A stretch of DNA of 64,000 bases, taken from contig NZ_MKIE01000005.1 in assembly GCF_001855385.1 (NCBI RefSeq), positions 62,001 through 126,000 of the forward strand, in the 5' to 3' direction. The notes under the pieces are model-generated. The model did no database searches. It had not been told where the DNA came from and was given only the letters and a program-made list of their open reading frames with translations. Numbering within the stretch: the first letter of the stretch is position 1; each line of letters starts with the position of its first letter. A program made the translations under genes and the position numbers. The stretch is from Andreesenia angusta (GTDB lineage Bacteria; Bacillota; Clostridia; Tissierellales; Gottschalkiaceae). Below, one piece after another: positions 1 through 9,010 of the stretch.

Positions 1-245
1 TTTACCTCGGAAAGCCTAGTCTCTACAGTCACTATGTCGTCATACTTGGCTGGATGGCGGTACTTGCAGTTCACTTCAAGCACCGGCACCATTATTCCCT
101 GGCTCTCCATAGCTCTGTAGTCAAGCCCTATATCCCTCAGGTATTCAACCCTTCCGACTTCAAACCAGGCCAGGTAGTTTGCATGGTATACAACGCCCAT
201 CTGATCTGTCTCGGAGTACCTAACTCTTATCTCTGTTCTATTCAT
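1..245 (-). CDS. YbgC/FadM-type acyl-CoA thioesterase (3' end outside window)
   Basis: This is the first 81 codons of a hotdog-fold thioesterase, read from an ATG at 245 leftwards off the window edge. The N-terminus contains RVRYSETDQMGVVYHANYL, the classic signature of 4-hydroxybenzoyl-CoA/YbgC thioesterases. The Asp of ETDQMG and the Tyr-His after it sit where the family keeps its catalytic residues. Such enzymes hydrolyse acyl-CoA (or acyl-ACP) in the cytoplasm. The gene starts 16 bases after the pyk stop, so it is probably the last gene of the dnaE-pfkA-pyk operon. The substrate cannot be told from the visible part. Confidence 0.85.
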   Translation of the reverse strand, partial: MNRTEIRVRYSETDQMGVVYHANYLAWFEVGRVEYLRDIGLDYRAMESQGIMVPVLEVNCKYRHPAKYDDIVTVETRLSEV

Positions 246-261
246 CTAATTGCAAGCCTTT

Positions 262-2013
262 CTAAACCTTTATAGAATTCTTGTATATAAGCCCTTTAAG
301 CGGATCCATTCTTATGACTTCGTCGTCTTCAAGCCTCAACTTGGCGTCTTCCACCCCGACTATCACAGGTATTCCTATGTTGAGCGCGACTATCGCTCCG
401 TTTGAAGTGTAGCCTCCCTCTTCTGTTATAAGCCCCGAGGCTTTTTCAAGGTATTTAACCATAGGCTTTTCTACGCTCATAGCCACTACTATGTCTCCTG
501 GCCTGAACTTTTTCTTGAAGTCCTCTAGAGTGGATATATTACATACCCTTCCATCTATAGGTGCCCTTCCTATTCCAGTTCCCTTGAGTATACTCTCACC
601 TACTCTCTGGACTTTTATCATATTGGTACTTCCAGCCACCCCTACAGGTATACCTGTAGTTATGACTATAAGATCGCCGTCTCCTATAAACCCGTTGTCT
701 ATAGACGCATCTATCGAATGCTCTATCAGGTCATCTGTGGCATCCGACTCAGTAGCTATTACAGGGTATACTCCCCATACAAGCGAAAGCCTTCTGAACA
801 CTTTTCGAGACTCTGTAGCTGCTATTATAGGCGACTTAGGCCTGAAGCTCGAAACCACTATAGGCGTGTATCCACTTGCCGTAGGCGAAAGTATCGCCTT
901 GGCCCCTAGGTTCTGGGCTGTGGCACATGCTGAGAAGCTTATGGCATCTGTGATGCTCGAGTCCTGCTGTATGGACTTCTCTTTCAGAATCCTCTTGTAG
1001 TTCATGGAGTCCTCTGTCTTTATAGCTATGTTCTTCATGGTTGTGACAGCTTCCACAGGGTATTTGCCCATCGCAGTCTCGCCAGAGAGCATTATGGCGT
1101 CTGTTCCATCGAGTATGGCGTTTGCCACGTCAGTGACCTCTGCTCTTGTAGGCCTTGGATTCCTTATCATGGAGTCCAGCATCTGCGTAGCTGTGATTAC
1201 AGGCTTTCCAGCCTCGTTACATTTCTTTATGATATGCTTCTGTACCATAGGCACGTCTTCAGGCGGAATCTCGACCCCAAGGTCTCCCCTAGCCACCATT
1301 ATTCCGTCCGAAACCTCTATTATCTGGTCTATATTCTCCACGCCTTCGTGGTTCTCTATCTTGGATATTATGTGTATGTCGGTGCCGTGGTTCTCCTCTA
1401 GCACCTTCCTTATGTCCAGCACATCCTGCGCCTTTCTCACAAAAGAGGCGGCTATGAAGTCCACTTCCTGCGCTATCCCGAATTTTATATCCGATACATC
1501 CCTCTCTGTGACGGCGGGCAAGTTTATGTTGACCATGGGGATGTTCACGCCCTTGTGGTTTGAAACAGGCCCTCCATTTTTCACCTTGCACCTTATCTCT
1601 GTTCCCTCTATCTTGACTATCTCAAGCTCTATAAGCCCGTCGTCTATCAGTATCCTGTCTCCTACCTTCACGTCGTCTGCCAGATGTTCATAGGTGACGC
1701 TGCAAATGGTGTTGTCTCCAACTATGTCCCTTGTTGTCACAGTGTAGTCCTGACCGTCCTCCAGTATTACTTCCTTTTCCGCAAAGTCCCTTGTCCTTAT
1801 CTCTGGCCCCTTGGTGTCTAGCATTATGGCTACAGGAAGCTCAAGCTCTTCTCTTACAGCCTTTATCGTCTCCATCCTGGCCAGATGCTCAGGGTGAGAT
1901 CCGTGGGAGAAGTTAAGCCTCGCCACATTGAGTCCCCTCTTCATTATCTCGGCCAAGACTTCTCTGCTGTCTGAAGCAGGCCCTATAGTTGCAACTATCT
2001 TAGTCTTTTTCAT
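262..2013 (-). CDS. pyk: Pyruvate kinase with C-terminal PEP-utiliser-like domain
   Basis: Converts phosphoenolpyruvate and ADP to pyruvate and ATP, the last step of glycolysis. It opens KKTKIVATIGPAS, and the barrel carries the signature IISKIENHEG. At 583 residues it is longer than the ~470-residue core. The extra ~105 residues form the mobile phosphohistidine-type domain found in Bacillus pyruvate kinases. In that domain the usual TSHA motif reads TSNG (about residue 538), so the histidine is absent. An ATG at 2019 is in frame, but the ATG at 2013 has GGGGG six bases upstream and is preferred. The stop of pfkA is 11 bases upstream, so the two glycolytic genes are co-transcribed. Confidence 0.97.
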   Translation of the reverse strand: MKKTKIVATIGPASDSREVLAEIMKRGLNVARLNFSHGSHPEHLARMETIKAVREELELPVAIMLDTKGPEIRTRDFAEKEVILEDGQDYTVTTRDIVGDNTICSVTYEHLADDVKVGDRILIDDGLIELEIVKIEGTEIRCKVKNGGPVSNHKGVNIPMVNINLPAVTERDVSDIKFGIAQEVDFIAASFVRKAQDVLDIRKVLEENHGTDIHIISKIENHEGVENIDQIIEVSDGIMVARGDLGVEIPPEDVPMVQKHIIKKCNEAGKPVITATQMLDSMIRNPRPTRAEVTDVANAILDGTDAIMLSGETAMGKYPVEAVTTMKNIAIKTEDSMNYKRILKEKSIQQDSSITDAISFSACATAQNLGAKAILSPTASGYTPIVVSSFRPKSPIIAATESRKVFRRLSLVWGVYPVIATESDATDDLIEHSIDASIDNGFIGDGDLIVITTGIPVGVAGSTNMIKVQRVGESILKGTGIGRAPIDGRVCNISTLEDFKKKFRPGDIVVAMSVEKPMVKYLEKASGLITEEGGYTSNGAIVALNIGIPVIVGVEDAKLRLEDDEVIRMDPLKGLIYKNSIKV

Positions 2014-2024
2014 CTTCATCCCCC

Positions 2025-2990
2025 TTAAATCGAAAGTATGTCCGTCAGCTTGTAGGTCTCCTCATCAAATACCTTTTCCATTGAAAGCCCAATTTCTATT
2101 TCCTCTGCTACAAGCACTCCGTTTCGCCTTCCCACTAGCTTCCCTGCATCTCCTTCCAGTAGAAGCTGCACTGCCTTGGCTCCCAGCCTACTGGCAAGTG
2201 TCCTGTCAAAGGCAGAAGGACTTCCTCCTCTTTGCAGATGTCCCAGTATAGTCACTCTAGTGTCTATGTCCGTGTTCTTCTTTATAATGTCTCCAAGCTC
2301 GTAAGGCGTTACATCTCCAACTCCTTCTGCAAATATTATTATAGAGTGCCTCTTGCCTCTATTTCTGGAGTCTATGAGCTTCTTGCATATATTTACTTCG
2401 TCTAGCCCGACTTCAGGGACTATTACGCTGTCCGCCCCACCTGCAAGCCCAGACTGCAGCGCTATATCTCCGCACCTTCTTCCCATCACCTCTATTATAC
2501 TGGCCCTTCCGTGCGACTCAGTTGTATCCCTTATCTTGCCTATGGCGTCTACCACTGTGTTTACAACTGTGTCGAAGCCTATAGTGTAGTCTGTATACCC
2601 AAGGTCGTTGTCTATCGTCCCTGGAACTCCTATGACAGGAACACCTAGCTTGCTAAGGTCCAGCGCTCCTCTGAAAGTTCCGTCTCCGCCTATGACTACA
2701 AGTCCATCTATGTTGAACACCTTGAGTATGTTCAGCGCCTTTTCCTTTCCTCTGTCAGTCATAAACTCGTCGCTTCTAGCGCTTCTGAGGATAGTTCCAC
2801 CTCTCTGGATTATATTGGCCACAGATGAAAGCTCCATCTCCTCTATCTTGCCTTCCATAAGACCCTTGAATCCCTCTTTTATTCCAAGCACCTTCAGGCC
2901 GCTGTATATGCCGTATCTCACCACAGCCCTTATGGCCGCGTTCATTCCCGGCGAATCTCCTCCACTTGTAAGCACACCTATTGTCTTCAA
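2025..2990 (-). CDS. pfkA: ATP-dependent 6-phosphofructokinase
   Basis: Phosphorylates fructose 6-phosphate to fructose 1,6-bisphosphate, the committed step of glycolysis. At 321 residues it has the size of the bacterial tetrameric enzyme. [17 protein letters not shown] near the N-terminus and GGDGTF (101-106) form the nucleotide site. PGTIDND (123-129) contains the catalytic Asp127 in the same numbering as the Bacillus enzyme. The start is a TTG with GGGGGA seven bases upstream; no ATG is suitably placed. It lies between dnaE (18 bases upstream) and pyk (11 bases downstream), the same gene order as in Bacillus. Confidence 0.97.
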   Translation of the reverse strand: MKTIGVLTSGGDSPGMNAAIRAVVRYGIYSGLKVLGIKEGFKGLMEGKIEEMELSSVANIIQRGGTILRSARSDEFMTDRGKEKALNILKVFNIDGLVVIGGDGTFRGALDLSKLGVPVIGVPGTIDNDLGYTDYTIGFDTVVNTVVDAIGKIRDTTESHGRASIIEVMGRRCGDIALQSGLAGGADSVIVPEVGLDEVNICKKLIDSRNRGKRHSIIIFAEGVGDVTPYELGDIIKKNTDIDTRVTILGHLQRGGSPSAFDRTLASRLGAKAVQLLLEGDAGKLVGRRNGVLVAEEIEIGLSMEKVFDEETYKLTDILSI

Positions 2991-3007
2991 ACTAATTCCC
3001 CCTTGGT

Positions 3008-6000
3008 TTAAACTACTTTTATATTGCCTGCTCCAAGGAGAGATTCAACTCTCTCCTCTAGGCTTTCCTCTGATATATTTACCCAAAATTCCCTTGAAGC
3101 CTTAACTGTTTTCTTATTTTTTTCTAGATATATATACACAGGTATGTCTCCTGGGTAGTCTTTTAGCACGTATTTTATGTTTTCAATTTCAGCTATATCC
3201 CTGTCGTATGGCAGTTTTATATACACTTTCTTAAGCCCTTTCGACGCCTCGTCTATGTCGTGCAGTCGCTCCGCTATTATGGACTTTCTGCCCTCATCTT
3301 CAGATATGCTGAGTTTTCCGTCTACAAGCACTATCCTGCCCTCTTCCAAGAGCTCTCTGTGCCTCTCGTAGACAGCCGGAAACACCACGACCTCTATGTC
3401 TCCGAAGAGGTCTTCTATAGTCACGAAGCTCATCATGTTGTTGTTTCTGGTGAGCTTGTTTTTCTTGGCGCTTATTATCCCAGCTATCTTGACTCTCTTG
3501 CCGTCTTTGACCCTTTGGTCGAAAGAGCCTTCCTCTGATCCGTCGCTGTTTATATCGTGTGTGTTTATATTAGAGAGCTTCTTTACAGCCTCCTCGTAGT
3601 CTGAAAGAGGGTGCCCAGTTATATATATCCCTGTCATCTCTTTTTCCATGGAGAGAATTATTTGCTTGGAAAACTCCTCTATGTCTGGAAGGCTGTCCAG
3701 ATCCAGACTCTTGTTCTCTGAAGTGTCAACTGTCTCAAAGAGCGAGAACTGCCCTTCTATGTTCTTCTTCTTTTCCTTCTGCACTCCGTCTAGTATCCTC
3801 TCGTATACAGCTATAAGCTGGGCCCTCTTGTACCCAAGAGAGTCGAAAGCGCCGGCCTTTATAAGGCTCTCTATCATCCTCTTGTTGATTGATGAGTCGG
3901 CCCGCTTGCAGAAATCCACAAAGCTCTTGTACTTCCCGCCATGCTGTCTTTCTTTGACCATGTCCTCTATGGCATTTTTCCCCACGTTCTTGACCGCCGA
4001 AAGCCCAAATCTTATCTTGCCATCCACAACTGTGAACTTGAGATAGCTCTCGTTTATGTCCGGAGGCAGTATATCTATTCCAAGCCTTTTGCACTCGTGT
4101 ATATACAGCGATACGGAATCCGAGCTGCCCATGACGCTTGAGATAAGCGCCGCCATAAATTCCACAGGGTAGTAGTGCTTTAGCCACGCAGTCCTGTAGG
4201 CCACAAGCGCATACGCCGCCGAATGCGATTTGTTGAACGCATATTTGGCAAAATCTATCATTTCATCATAAATCCGGTTGGCGGTGGATTCGTCTACACC
4301 TTTCCTGAGCGCGCCCTCTATCTCGCAGTTGCCGTCACTGTCCAGCTTTCCGTATATGAAGTTCTTCCGCTCTTCCTCCATGACGTCCATCTTCTTCTTC
4401 CCCATGGCCCTTCTCACAAGGTCCGATCTGGCCATAGAGAAGCCTCCTATGTCCCGGACTATCTGCATTACCTGTTCCTGGTACACCATGCATCCGTAGG
4501 TAACATTGAGAATTGGTTCCAGAAGCTTATGTGCATACTCCACACTCTCAGGATTCTCTTTATTCTCTATATACCTAGGTATCTGGCTCATAGGCCCCGG
4601 CCTGTAGAGCGAATTGGCCGCAACTATGTTCTCGAACTCAGTAGGCTTCAGCTCTTTCAGAACCTGCCTCATACCCGGGCTTTCAAACTGGAATATTCCA
4701 AGTGTCTCCCCACGGCTGAACATCTCGTACACTCCGCTGTCGTCTTCGCCTATGCTCTCAAGCTCCACTTTCCTGCCGTAGTTGCGCTCTACAAGCTCCA
4801 CTGCATCTCTTATGACAGTAAGAGTTCTGAGGCCCAGAAAATCCATCTTTAAAAGCCCAAGCTCTTCAAGCTCTGTCATGGTGAACTGTGTAGTTATACT
4901 GTCCCCGTTTCTGGAGAGCGGCACGTACTCTGTGACAGCTTCCTTGGATATCACTACCCCTGCTGCATGAGTCGAAGTGTGCCTTGGAAGCCCTTCCACT
5001 GCTCGGGCCAGGTCTATAAGCTCCTTTGTGTCGTGCTCGCTGTCGTATACAGCTTTCAGCTCCTTGTTGACCTCTAGCGCCTTGTCTATAGTCATTCCAA
5101 GCTCCATAGGTATCTGCTTGGCTATCTTGTCCACCTTGCCGTAGTCCATATCTAGGGCTCTTCCCACATCCCTTATGGCCCCTCTTGCCGCCATCGTACC
5201 AAATGTGACTATCTGTGCGACTCTCTCTGAGCCATACTTCCTGACTACGTAGTCTATGACCTCTTCCCTTCTCTCGTAGCAGAAGTCTATATCTATATCA
5301 GGCATGCTCACTCTCTCGGGATTCAGAAACCTCTCGAAGAGCAGATTGTACTTAAGCGGGTCTATATCTATTATGTCCAGCACATAGGACACGACACTTC
5401 CCGCCGCTGATCCTCTTCCCGGGCCTACCATTATTCCGTTGTCCTTTGCATACTTTATGAAGTCCCAGACTATGAGGAAGTAGTCCACATATCCCATATT
5501 CTCTATTGTCTTTATCTCGAACTCCAGCCTTTCCACAAGGCTTTCATCTATCTCTGAGTACTTCTTTTCAAGCCCCTCGTAGCAAAGATGCCTAAAGTAC
5601 TCGCTATGATTTCCGTAGCCTTCCGGAATCTCATACTCCGGGAGGTGGAGTGTGTCAAAGTCCAGCTCCACATTGCACCTCTCACTTATCCTTGCAGTGT
5701 TTTGAAGCGACTTTTCTGGAAACAGCTTCGCCATCTCCTCGTAGGACTTCAGGTAGAACTCGTCTGTGGGGAATCTCATCCTGTCCTCTTCCCCTTCTGT
5801 CTTGCCTGTCTGTATGCAGAGCAGTATGTCGTGAACCTTTGCATCCTCTTTTCTTATATAGTGGACGTCGTTGGTCGCCACAAGCTCTATCCCGGTTTCC
5901 TTTGAAATCCTTATGAGCCCCTGGTTTACCCTCTTCTGCTCCTCTATATAGTGGTCTTGAAGCTCCAGGTAGAAGTTTTCCTCCCCGAATATATCTCTGT

Positions 6001-6490
6001 AGAGAAGCGCCTTTTCCTTGGCCGTCTCCGGCTGCCCGTTCAAGATATACTTCTGCACCTCTCCTCCAAGACATGCACTAAGAGCTATAATGCCTGTGGA
6101 ATATTCTCTTAGCGTTTCATAGTCTACTCTAGGCTTGTAGTAGAACCCGCTTACATAACCCTCCGAGACTATCTTCAAGAGGTTCTTGTACCCTTCCTGG
6201 TTCTCTGCTAGCAGCACAAGGTGGTACATGCCGGATTCCCCTTTTACAGTCTTCTCTCTTCTGTCTCCGCTGGTCACATAGACTTCGCATCCTATTATCG
6301 GCTTTATGCCTTTTTTTCTGGCCTTCTTGTAGAAGTCCACCACTCCGAACATAGACCCGTGGTCTGTTATGGCTATGGAGTCCATCCCAAGCTCCGCTGT
6401 CCTGTCTAGCAGATCCCCTATCCTGGCTGATCCGTCTAGCAAGCTGTAAGAAGTATGGACGTGGAGATGAACCATATTTCCTTTTTCCAT
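3008..6490 (-). CDS. dnaE: DNA polymerase III alpha subunit (DnaE type)
   Basis: Replicative polymerase of the C family, 1160 residues. The N-terminal PHP domain starts [12 protein letters not shown]. The palm carries PDIDIDF (397-403), whose Asp398 and Asp400 should be the catalytic metal ligands. The PGRGSAAGS loop lies at ~357-365. A helix-hairpin-helix region follows, then an OB domain around [14 protein letters not shown]. Firmicutes usually also have PolC, with DnaE extending RNA primers on the lagging strand; PolC is not in this window. The ATG start has GAGGTG five bases upstream. The gene heads the dnaE-pfkA-pyk set, directly after the terminator that closes the whiA-HPr unit. Confidence 0.97.
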   Translation of the reverse strand: MEKGNMVHLHVHTSYSLLDGSARIGDLLDRTAELGMDSIAITDHGSMFGVVDFYKKARKKGIKPIIGCEVYVTSGDRREKTVKGESGMYHLVLLAENQEGYKNLLKIVSEGYVSGFYYKPRVDYETLREYSTGIIALSACLGGEVQKYILNGQPETAKEKALLYRDIFGEENFYLELQDHYIEEQKRVNQGLIRISKETGIELVATNDVHYIRKEDAKVHDILLCIQTGKTEGEEDRMRFPTDEFYLKSYEEMAKLFPEKSLQNTARISERCNVELDFDTLHLPEYEIPEGYGNHSEYFRHLCYEGLEKKYSEIDESLVERLEFEIKTIENMGYVDYFLIVWDFIKYAKDNGIMVGPGRGSAAGSVVSYVLDIIDIDPLKYNLLFERFLNPERVSMPDIDIDFCYERREEVIDYVVRKYGSERVAQIVTFGTMAARGAIRDVGRALDMDYGKVDKIAKQIPMELGMTIDKALEVNKELKAVYDSEHDTKELIDLARAVEGLPRHTSTHAAGVVISKEAVTEYVPLSRNGDSITTQFTMTELEELGLLKMDFLGLRTLTVIRDAVELVERNYGRKVELESIGEDDSGVYEMFSRGETLGIFQFESPGMRQVLKELKPTEFENIVAANSLYRPGPMSQIPRYIENKENPESVEYAHKLLEPILNVTYGCMVYQEQVMQIVRDIGGFSMARSDLVRRAMGKKKMDVMEEERKNFIYGKLDSDGNCEIEGALRKGVDESTANRIYDEMIDFAKYAFNKSHSAAYALVAYRTAWLKHYYPVEFMAALISSVMGSSDSVSLYIHECKRLGIDILPPDINESYLKFTVVDGKIRFGLSAVKNVGKNAIEDMVKERQHGGKYKSFVDFCKRADSSINKRMIESLIKAGAFDSLGYKRAQLIAVYERILDGVQKEKKKNIEGQFSLFETVDTSENKSLDLDSLPDIEEFSKQIILSMEKEMTGIYITGHPLSDYEEAVKKLSNINTHDINSDGSEEGSFDQRVKDGKRVKIAGIISAKKNKLTRNNNMMSFVTIEDLFGDIEVVVFPAVYERHRELLEEGRIVLVDGKLSISEDEGRKSIIAERLHDIDEASKGLKKVYIKLPYDRDIAEIENIKYVLKDYPGDIPVYIYLEKNKKTVKASREFWVNISEESLEERVESLLGAGNIKVV

Positions 6491-6513
6491 AAAATCACCT
6501 CTTTATTTCAATC

Positions 6514-6545
6514 AAAAAAAGATAGCATTTTCACACTATCTTTAA
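6514..6545 (-). terminator. Rho-independent terminator after the HPr gene
   Basis: Read on the minus strand, AAAGATAG pairs with CTATCTTT across a ten-base loop and runs into seven T residues. The first arm overlaps the HPr stop codon. It lies just 25 bases before the dnaE ribosome site, so dnaE either depends on read-through or has a promoter inside the HPr gene. Confidence 0.75.
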
Positions 6546-6796
6546 AGCTCCTCCAACACTTTCACTATTTCGGACATGGCCCTCTCTTCATCGGGTCCAT
6601 CCACAATTATCTCCACTTCGTCTCCTTCCGAGATGCCCATGGCCATTATTCCCATTATGCTTTTTGCATTTATCTGGAAATCGTTTTTCTTTAAATATAT
6701 CTCGCTCTTGTACTTGGAGCATTCCCTTACGAAAAGAGCCGCAGGCCTAGCGTGTAGCCCAAGCTCGTTTTCTATTTTAACAGTTTTCTCTATCAA
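6542..6796 (-). CDS. ptsH: Phosphocarrier protein HPr
   Basis: Small phosphocarrier of the PTS sugar uptake system and cofactor of catabolite repression. I start it at a TTG at 6796, eight bases after AGGAGG that lies inside the whiA coding region. This gives 84 residues and puts the phospho-accepting His of GLHARPAA at exactly position 15 and the regulatory Ser of NAKSIMG at exactly 46, the canonical numbering. An ATG at 6823 would add nine residues with no support. It overlaps the end of whiA by 20 bases. In Bacillus this slot is held by crh, whose His15 is replaced by Gln; here the His is kept, so this is a true HPr. HPr kinase is encoded at 17366-18319. Confidence 0.95.
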   Translation of the reverse strand: MIEKTVKIENELGLHARPAALFVRECSKYKSEIYLKKNDFQINAKSIMGIMAMGISEGDEVEIIVDGPDEERAMSEIVKVLEEL

Positions 6797-7754
6797 CTCT
6801 CTTACCTCCTTCTGACAGTTCATCAGCTATTTCCTCTAGCTTTCTCAGGCGATGGTTCACTCCGGACTTACCCACAGGCGGGCTCAGCAGTTCGCCAAGC
6901 TCTTTCAGGCTTGCGTCCTGGTTTTCAATCCTAAGCCTTGCTATCTCCTTCAGGTTTTCAGGTAGATTCTCTATCCCCATCGTGTTGTCTATAAACTCTA
7001 TCTTCTTTATCTGCCTTAGAGACGCATTTATCGTCTTGGCTAGATTTGCAGTTTCGCAGTTTACAATTCTGTTTATGTTGTTTCTCATCTCTTTGAGCAC
7101 TCTTATGTCTTCAAGCCTTAGAAGTGCGTTGTGGGCTCCCATTATGTTGAGCAAATCCACAACCTGCTCTCCTTCCTTTATATAGACTATATAGTAGTCT
7201 TTCCTTGTCACTACTTTGGACTTAAGCCCAAACGAATTCACAAGCTCAGAAAGGTCCTTGCTGTACTCGTCGTCGTTAGTTATGAATTCAAAGTGGTATG
7301 TCCTCTCAGGGTTGCTTATAGAACCTCCTCCGAGGAACGCCCCTCTTATATACGCTCTCTTGCAGCATCTGTCCTTGACTATGTTAGGAGATATCCTGTT
7401 ACTAAGTCCGTAGTAAATGCTTTCTCTGTCTCTAAGCACCTCTATATCCCTAAGTATATGCTCCACCTTTTCAGACCCCTCTACATTTATCATGTAGCTG
7501 TTGTTTTTCTTGAGCTGTCTGTTTTTCCTGACCACTATGTCGCTGTGCACTTCGTATATTACCTTCAGCAGATTGAATATCCTTCTGGCTATGGATGCAT
7601 TTTCAGTTGTCACCTTGAGGGAAATCCCTCCTCCGCTTATGCTAAGGCTTCCACTCATCTGTATTATAGCCGCTATTTCAGCTCTGAGGCAGCACTTTGA
7701 TTTTAGTTCAAGTTTCGATATTTCGTCTTTAGTTGTTGTAGAAAAAGAAGGCAT
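6777..7754 (-). CDS. whiA: WhiA-family DNA-binding protein
   Basis: 325-residue WhiA protein: an N-terminal domain pair related to LAGLIDADG homing endonucleases but without nuclease function, and a C-terminal helix-turn-helix domain (last ~85 residues). WhiA controls sporulation in actinobacteria; in Firmicutes it affects division and chromosome segregation by a less clear route. Recognisable segments are KSKCCLRAEIAA near the start, the CCKRAYIRGAFLGGGSI core, and PPVGKSGVNHRLRKL in the C-terminal helix-turn-helix. The nudix gene ends one base upstream. Its 3' end contains the ribosome site and start codon of the HPr gene. Confidence 0.95.
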   Translation of the reverse strand: MPSFSTTTKDEISKLELKSKCCLRAEIAAIIQMSGSLSISGGGISLKVTTENASIARRIFNLLKVIYEVHSDIVVRKNRQLKKNNSYMINVEGSEKVEHILRDIEVLRDRESIYYGLSNRISPNIVKDRCCKRAYIRGAFLGGGSISNPERTYHFEFITNDDEYSKDLSELVNSFGLKSKVVTRKDYYIVYIKEGEQVVDLLNIMGAHNALLRLEDIRVLKEMRNNINRIVNCETANLAKTINASLRQIKKIEFIDNTMGIENLPENLKEIARLRIENQDASLKELGELLSPPVGKSGVNHRLRKLEEIADELSEGGKRVDRENC

Positions 7755-7755
7755 C

Positions 7756-8175
7756 TTAGTCGCTCTCCCCCTTTATCGCCCTAACGGCCCTGTCTATTAT
7801 CTTCTTTTCGTCTCTGTACTTGAGAAGCGTCTTTGCCCGGTCTATATGAACAAACTTCACGTCTACGAATCCCTCAGATCTTTGAGGAACTGCATTCATG
7901 TTCTTGGCCTTCATAAGATACCAGTGCACCGTCTTTCTTATAAGCCTGTGCTCTTCTTTCATGCTTCTGAACTTGTACTTTATATATCCTAAATAAGTTA
8001 TAATTTCAGCTTTCACTCTTGTCTCTTCCATCACTTCTCTTGTAGCTGCATCTTCTATGGTTTCACCTGGCTCAACTCTACCTTTGGGCAATACCCAATC
8101 TCCGTTGTACTTCTTGAGCAGTAGTATTGCATTGCCAAATATGACTATCCCTCCAGAGCTTATTTCTTCTCTCAA
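7756..8175 (-). CDS. Nudix hydrolase (YvcI position)
   Basis: 139-residue Nudix protein that would hydrolyse a nucleoside diphosphate linked to another moiety. The Nudix box begins GRVEPGETIEDAATREVMEE, which keeps the metal-binding REVMEE. The glycine expected near the end of the box (EExGU) is Arg, giving EETRV. WVLPKGR just before the box is typical of the family. The start is a TTG seven bases after GGGAGTGG. It stands first in the nudix-whiA-HPr unit, matching the yvcI..whiA..crh neighbourhood of Bacillus, although here rapZ and yvcK are in a separate unit. The substrate is unknown. Confidence 0.9.
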   Translation of the reverse strand: MREEISSGGIVIFGNAILLLKKYNGDWVLPKGRVEPGETIEDAATREVMEETRVKAEIITYLGYIKYKFRSMKEEHRLIRKTVHWYLMKAKNMNAVPQRSEGFVDVKFVHIDRAKTLLKYRDEKKIIDRAVRAIKGESD

Positions 8176-8309
8176 TTTTAGACCACTCCCATAGTATTGT
8201 CTTTATTGATTATATCATATTATAAACCTCACAATGTTATAATTTGTATACTTTAATATGTTTTTATTGTATAATTGGTCTATAATTCTATGAAGAGAGG
8301 CGGTATTGT
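8176..8309. promoter_or_regulatory. Divergent promoter region, nudix-whiA unit and plus-strand barrel gene
   Basis: AT-rich 134-base gap between divergent genes. TATAAT-like -10 elements are visible on both strands (plus strand around 8271-8276; minus strand around 8212-8217), but neither has a convincing TTGACA partner. No riboswitch or hairpin stands out. Confidence 0.4.
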
Positions 8310-8981
8310 ATGGAAAAGAATTTTATCCCAGAGGTATCTAGCTACCTTAGAAAGAATATGATCTACGTGCCTAAGGTTATATACAAGAGTTCTGGCATAA
8401 GAGTCAACGGAAAGCTGATCAGATCCCTTGTGTTCTCTACAGATGTTGCTATAATAAGGAATATAAATGCTGACGCTGTTATAGCCGTATACCCTTTCAC
8501 TCCTCAGCTGGTGGTGACGCAGGCGCTTATGACTGCGGCCGATATCCCGGTCTTCTGCGGTGTAGGCGGTGGAACCACTACTGGGAAGAGGACTGTCAAC
8601 ATTGCGCTTCACGCTGAATTTCAGGGAGCCTTCGGTGTGGTAGTAAACTCTCCCACTGAGAACAGCGTCATAAGTGCGCTAGACGAAACAATAGATATTC
8701 CCATAGTTGTGACTGTCGGGTCTGAAAATACAGATATAGATGCCAGGCTGAAAGCAGGGGCGGATATACTGAACGTATCGGGTGGCCCTAGGACTATAGA
8801 CATAGTAAAGAGCATAAGAGACAGATACCCTGATGTGCCCATAATCGCCACAGGAGGCCCTAACGAGCACACCATACTTCAAACAATAGAAGCTGGTGCA
8901 AATGCAATTACATATACGCCTCCTACTACGGCTGAACTCTTTTCCCCTGTGATGGAAAAGTACAGAAATCTGAATGACTAA
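8310..8981 (+). CDS. Uncharacterised TIM-barrel-like protein
   Basis: 223-residue protein that I do not recognise as a named enzyme. Its repeated pattern of hydrophobic strands and glycine-ended loops suggests a beta/alpha barrel. PVFCGVGGGTTTGK (about residues 75-90) and IIATGGPNEHTI followed by GANAITYTPPT near the C-terminus look like the phosphate-binding loops of barrels such as NanE or ThiG. There is no signal peptide or membrane segment, so it should be cytoplasmic. The ATG follows AGAGGCGG by six bases. It is monocistronic, opposite to its neighbours, and ends in a bidirectional terminator. Similar proteins in Clostridia are, as far as I recall, annotated only as hydrolase or barrel proteins. 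Confidence 0.7.
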   Translation: MEKNFIPEVSSYLRKNMIYVPKVIYKSSGIRVNGKLIRSLVFSTDVAIIRNINADAVIAVYPFTPQLVVTQALMTAADIPVFCGVGGGTTTGKRTVNIALHAEFQGAFGVVVNSPTENSVISALDETIDIPIVVTVGSENTDIDARLKAGADILNVSGGPRTIDIVKSIRDRYPDVPIIATGGPNEHTILQTIEAGANAITYTPPTTAELFSPVMEKYRNLND

Positions 8982-9010
8982 AAACGCTGGCGAATTTTCG
9001 CCAGCGTTTT
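8981..9010. terminator. Bidirectional terminator between convergent genes
   Basis: AAAACGCTGGCG and CGCCAGCGTTTT pair perfectly over 12 bases with a six-base loop. A runs and T runs flank the stem, so it can end transcription of both the plus-strand barrel gene and the minus-strand yvcK gene, whose stop codon lies inside it. Confidence 0.9.

Noticed and set aside
491..1693. Long open frames on the plus strand opposite pyk, dnaE and other genes
   Set aside because: They have no ribosome sites, show low-complexity composition and lie antisense to clearly coding genes.
6797..6823. ATG start for HPr at 6823
   Set aside because: It would displace His15 and Ser46 from canonical numbering and lacks a ribosome site, whereas the TTG at 6796 has AGGAGG.
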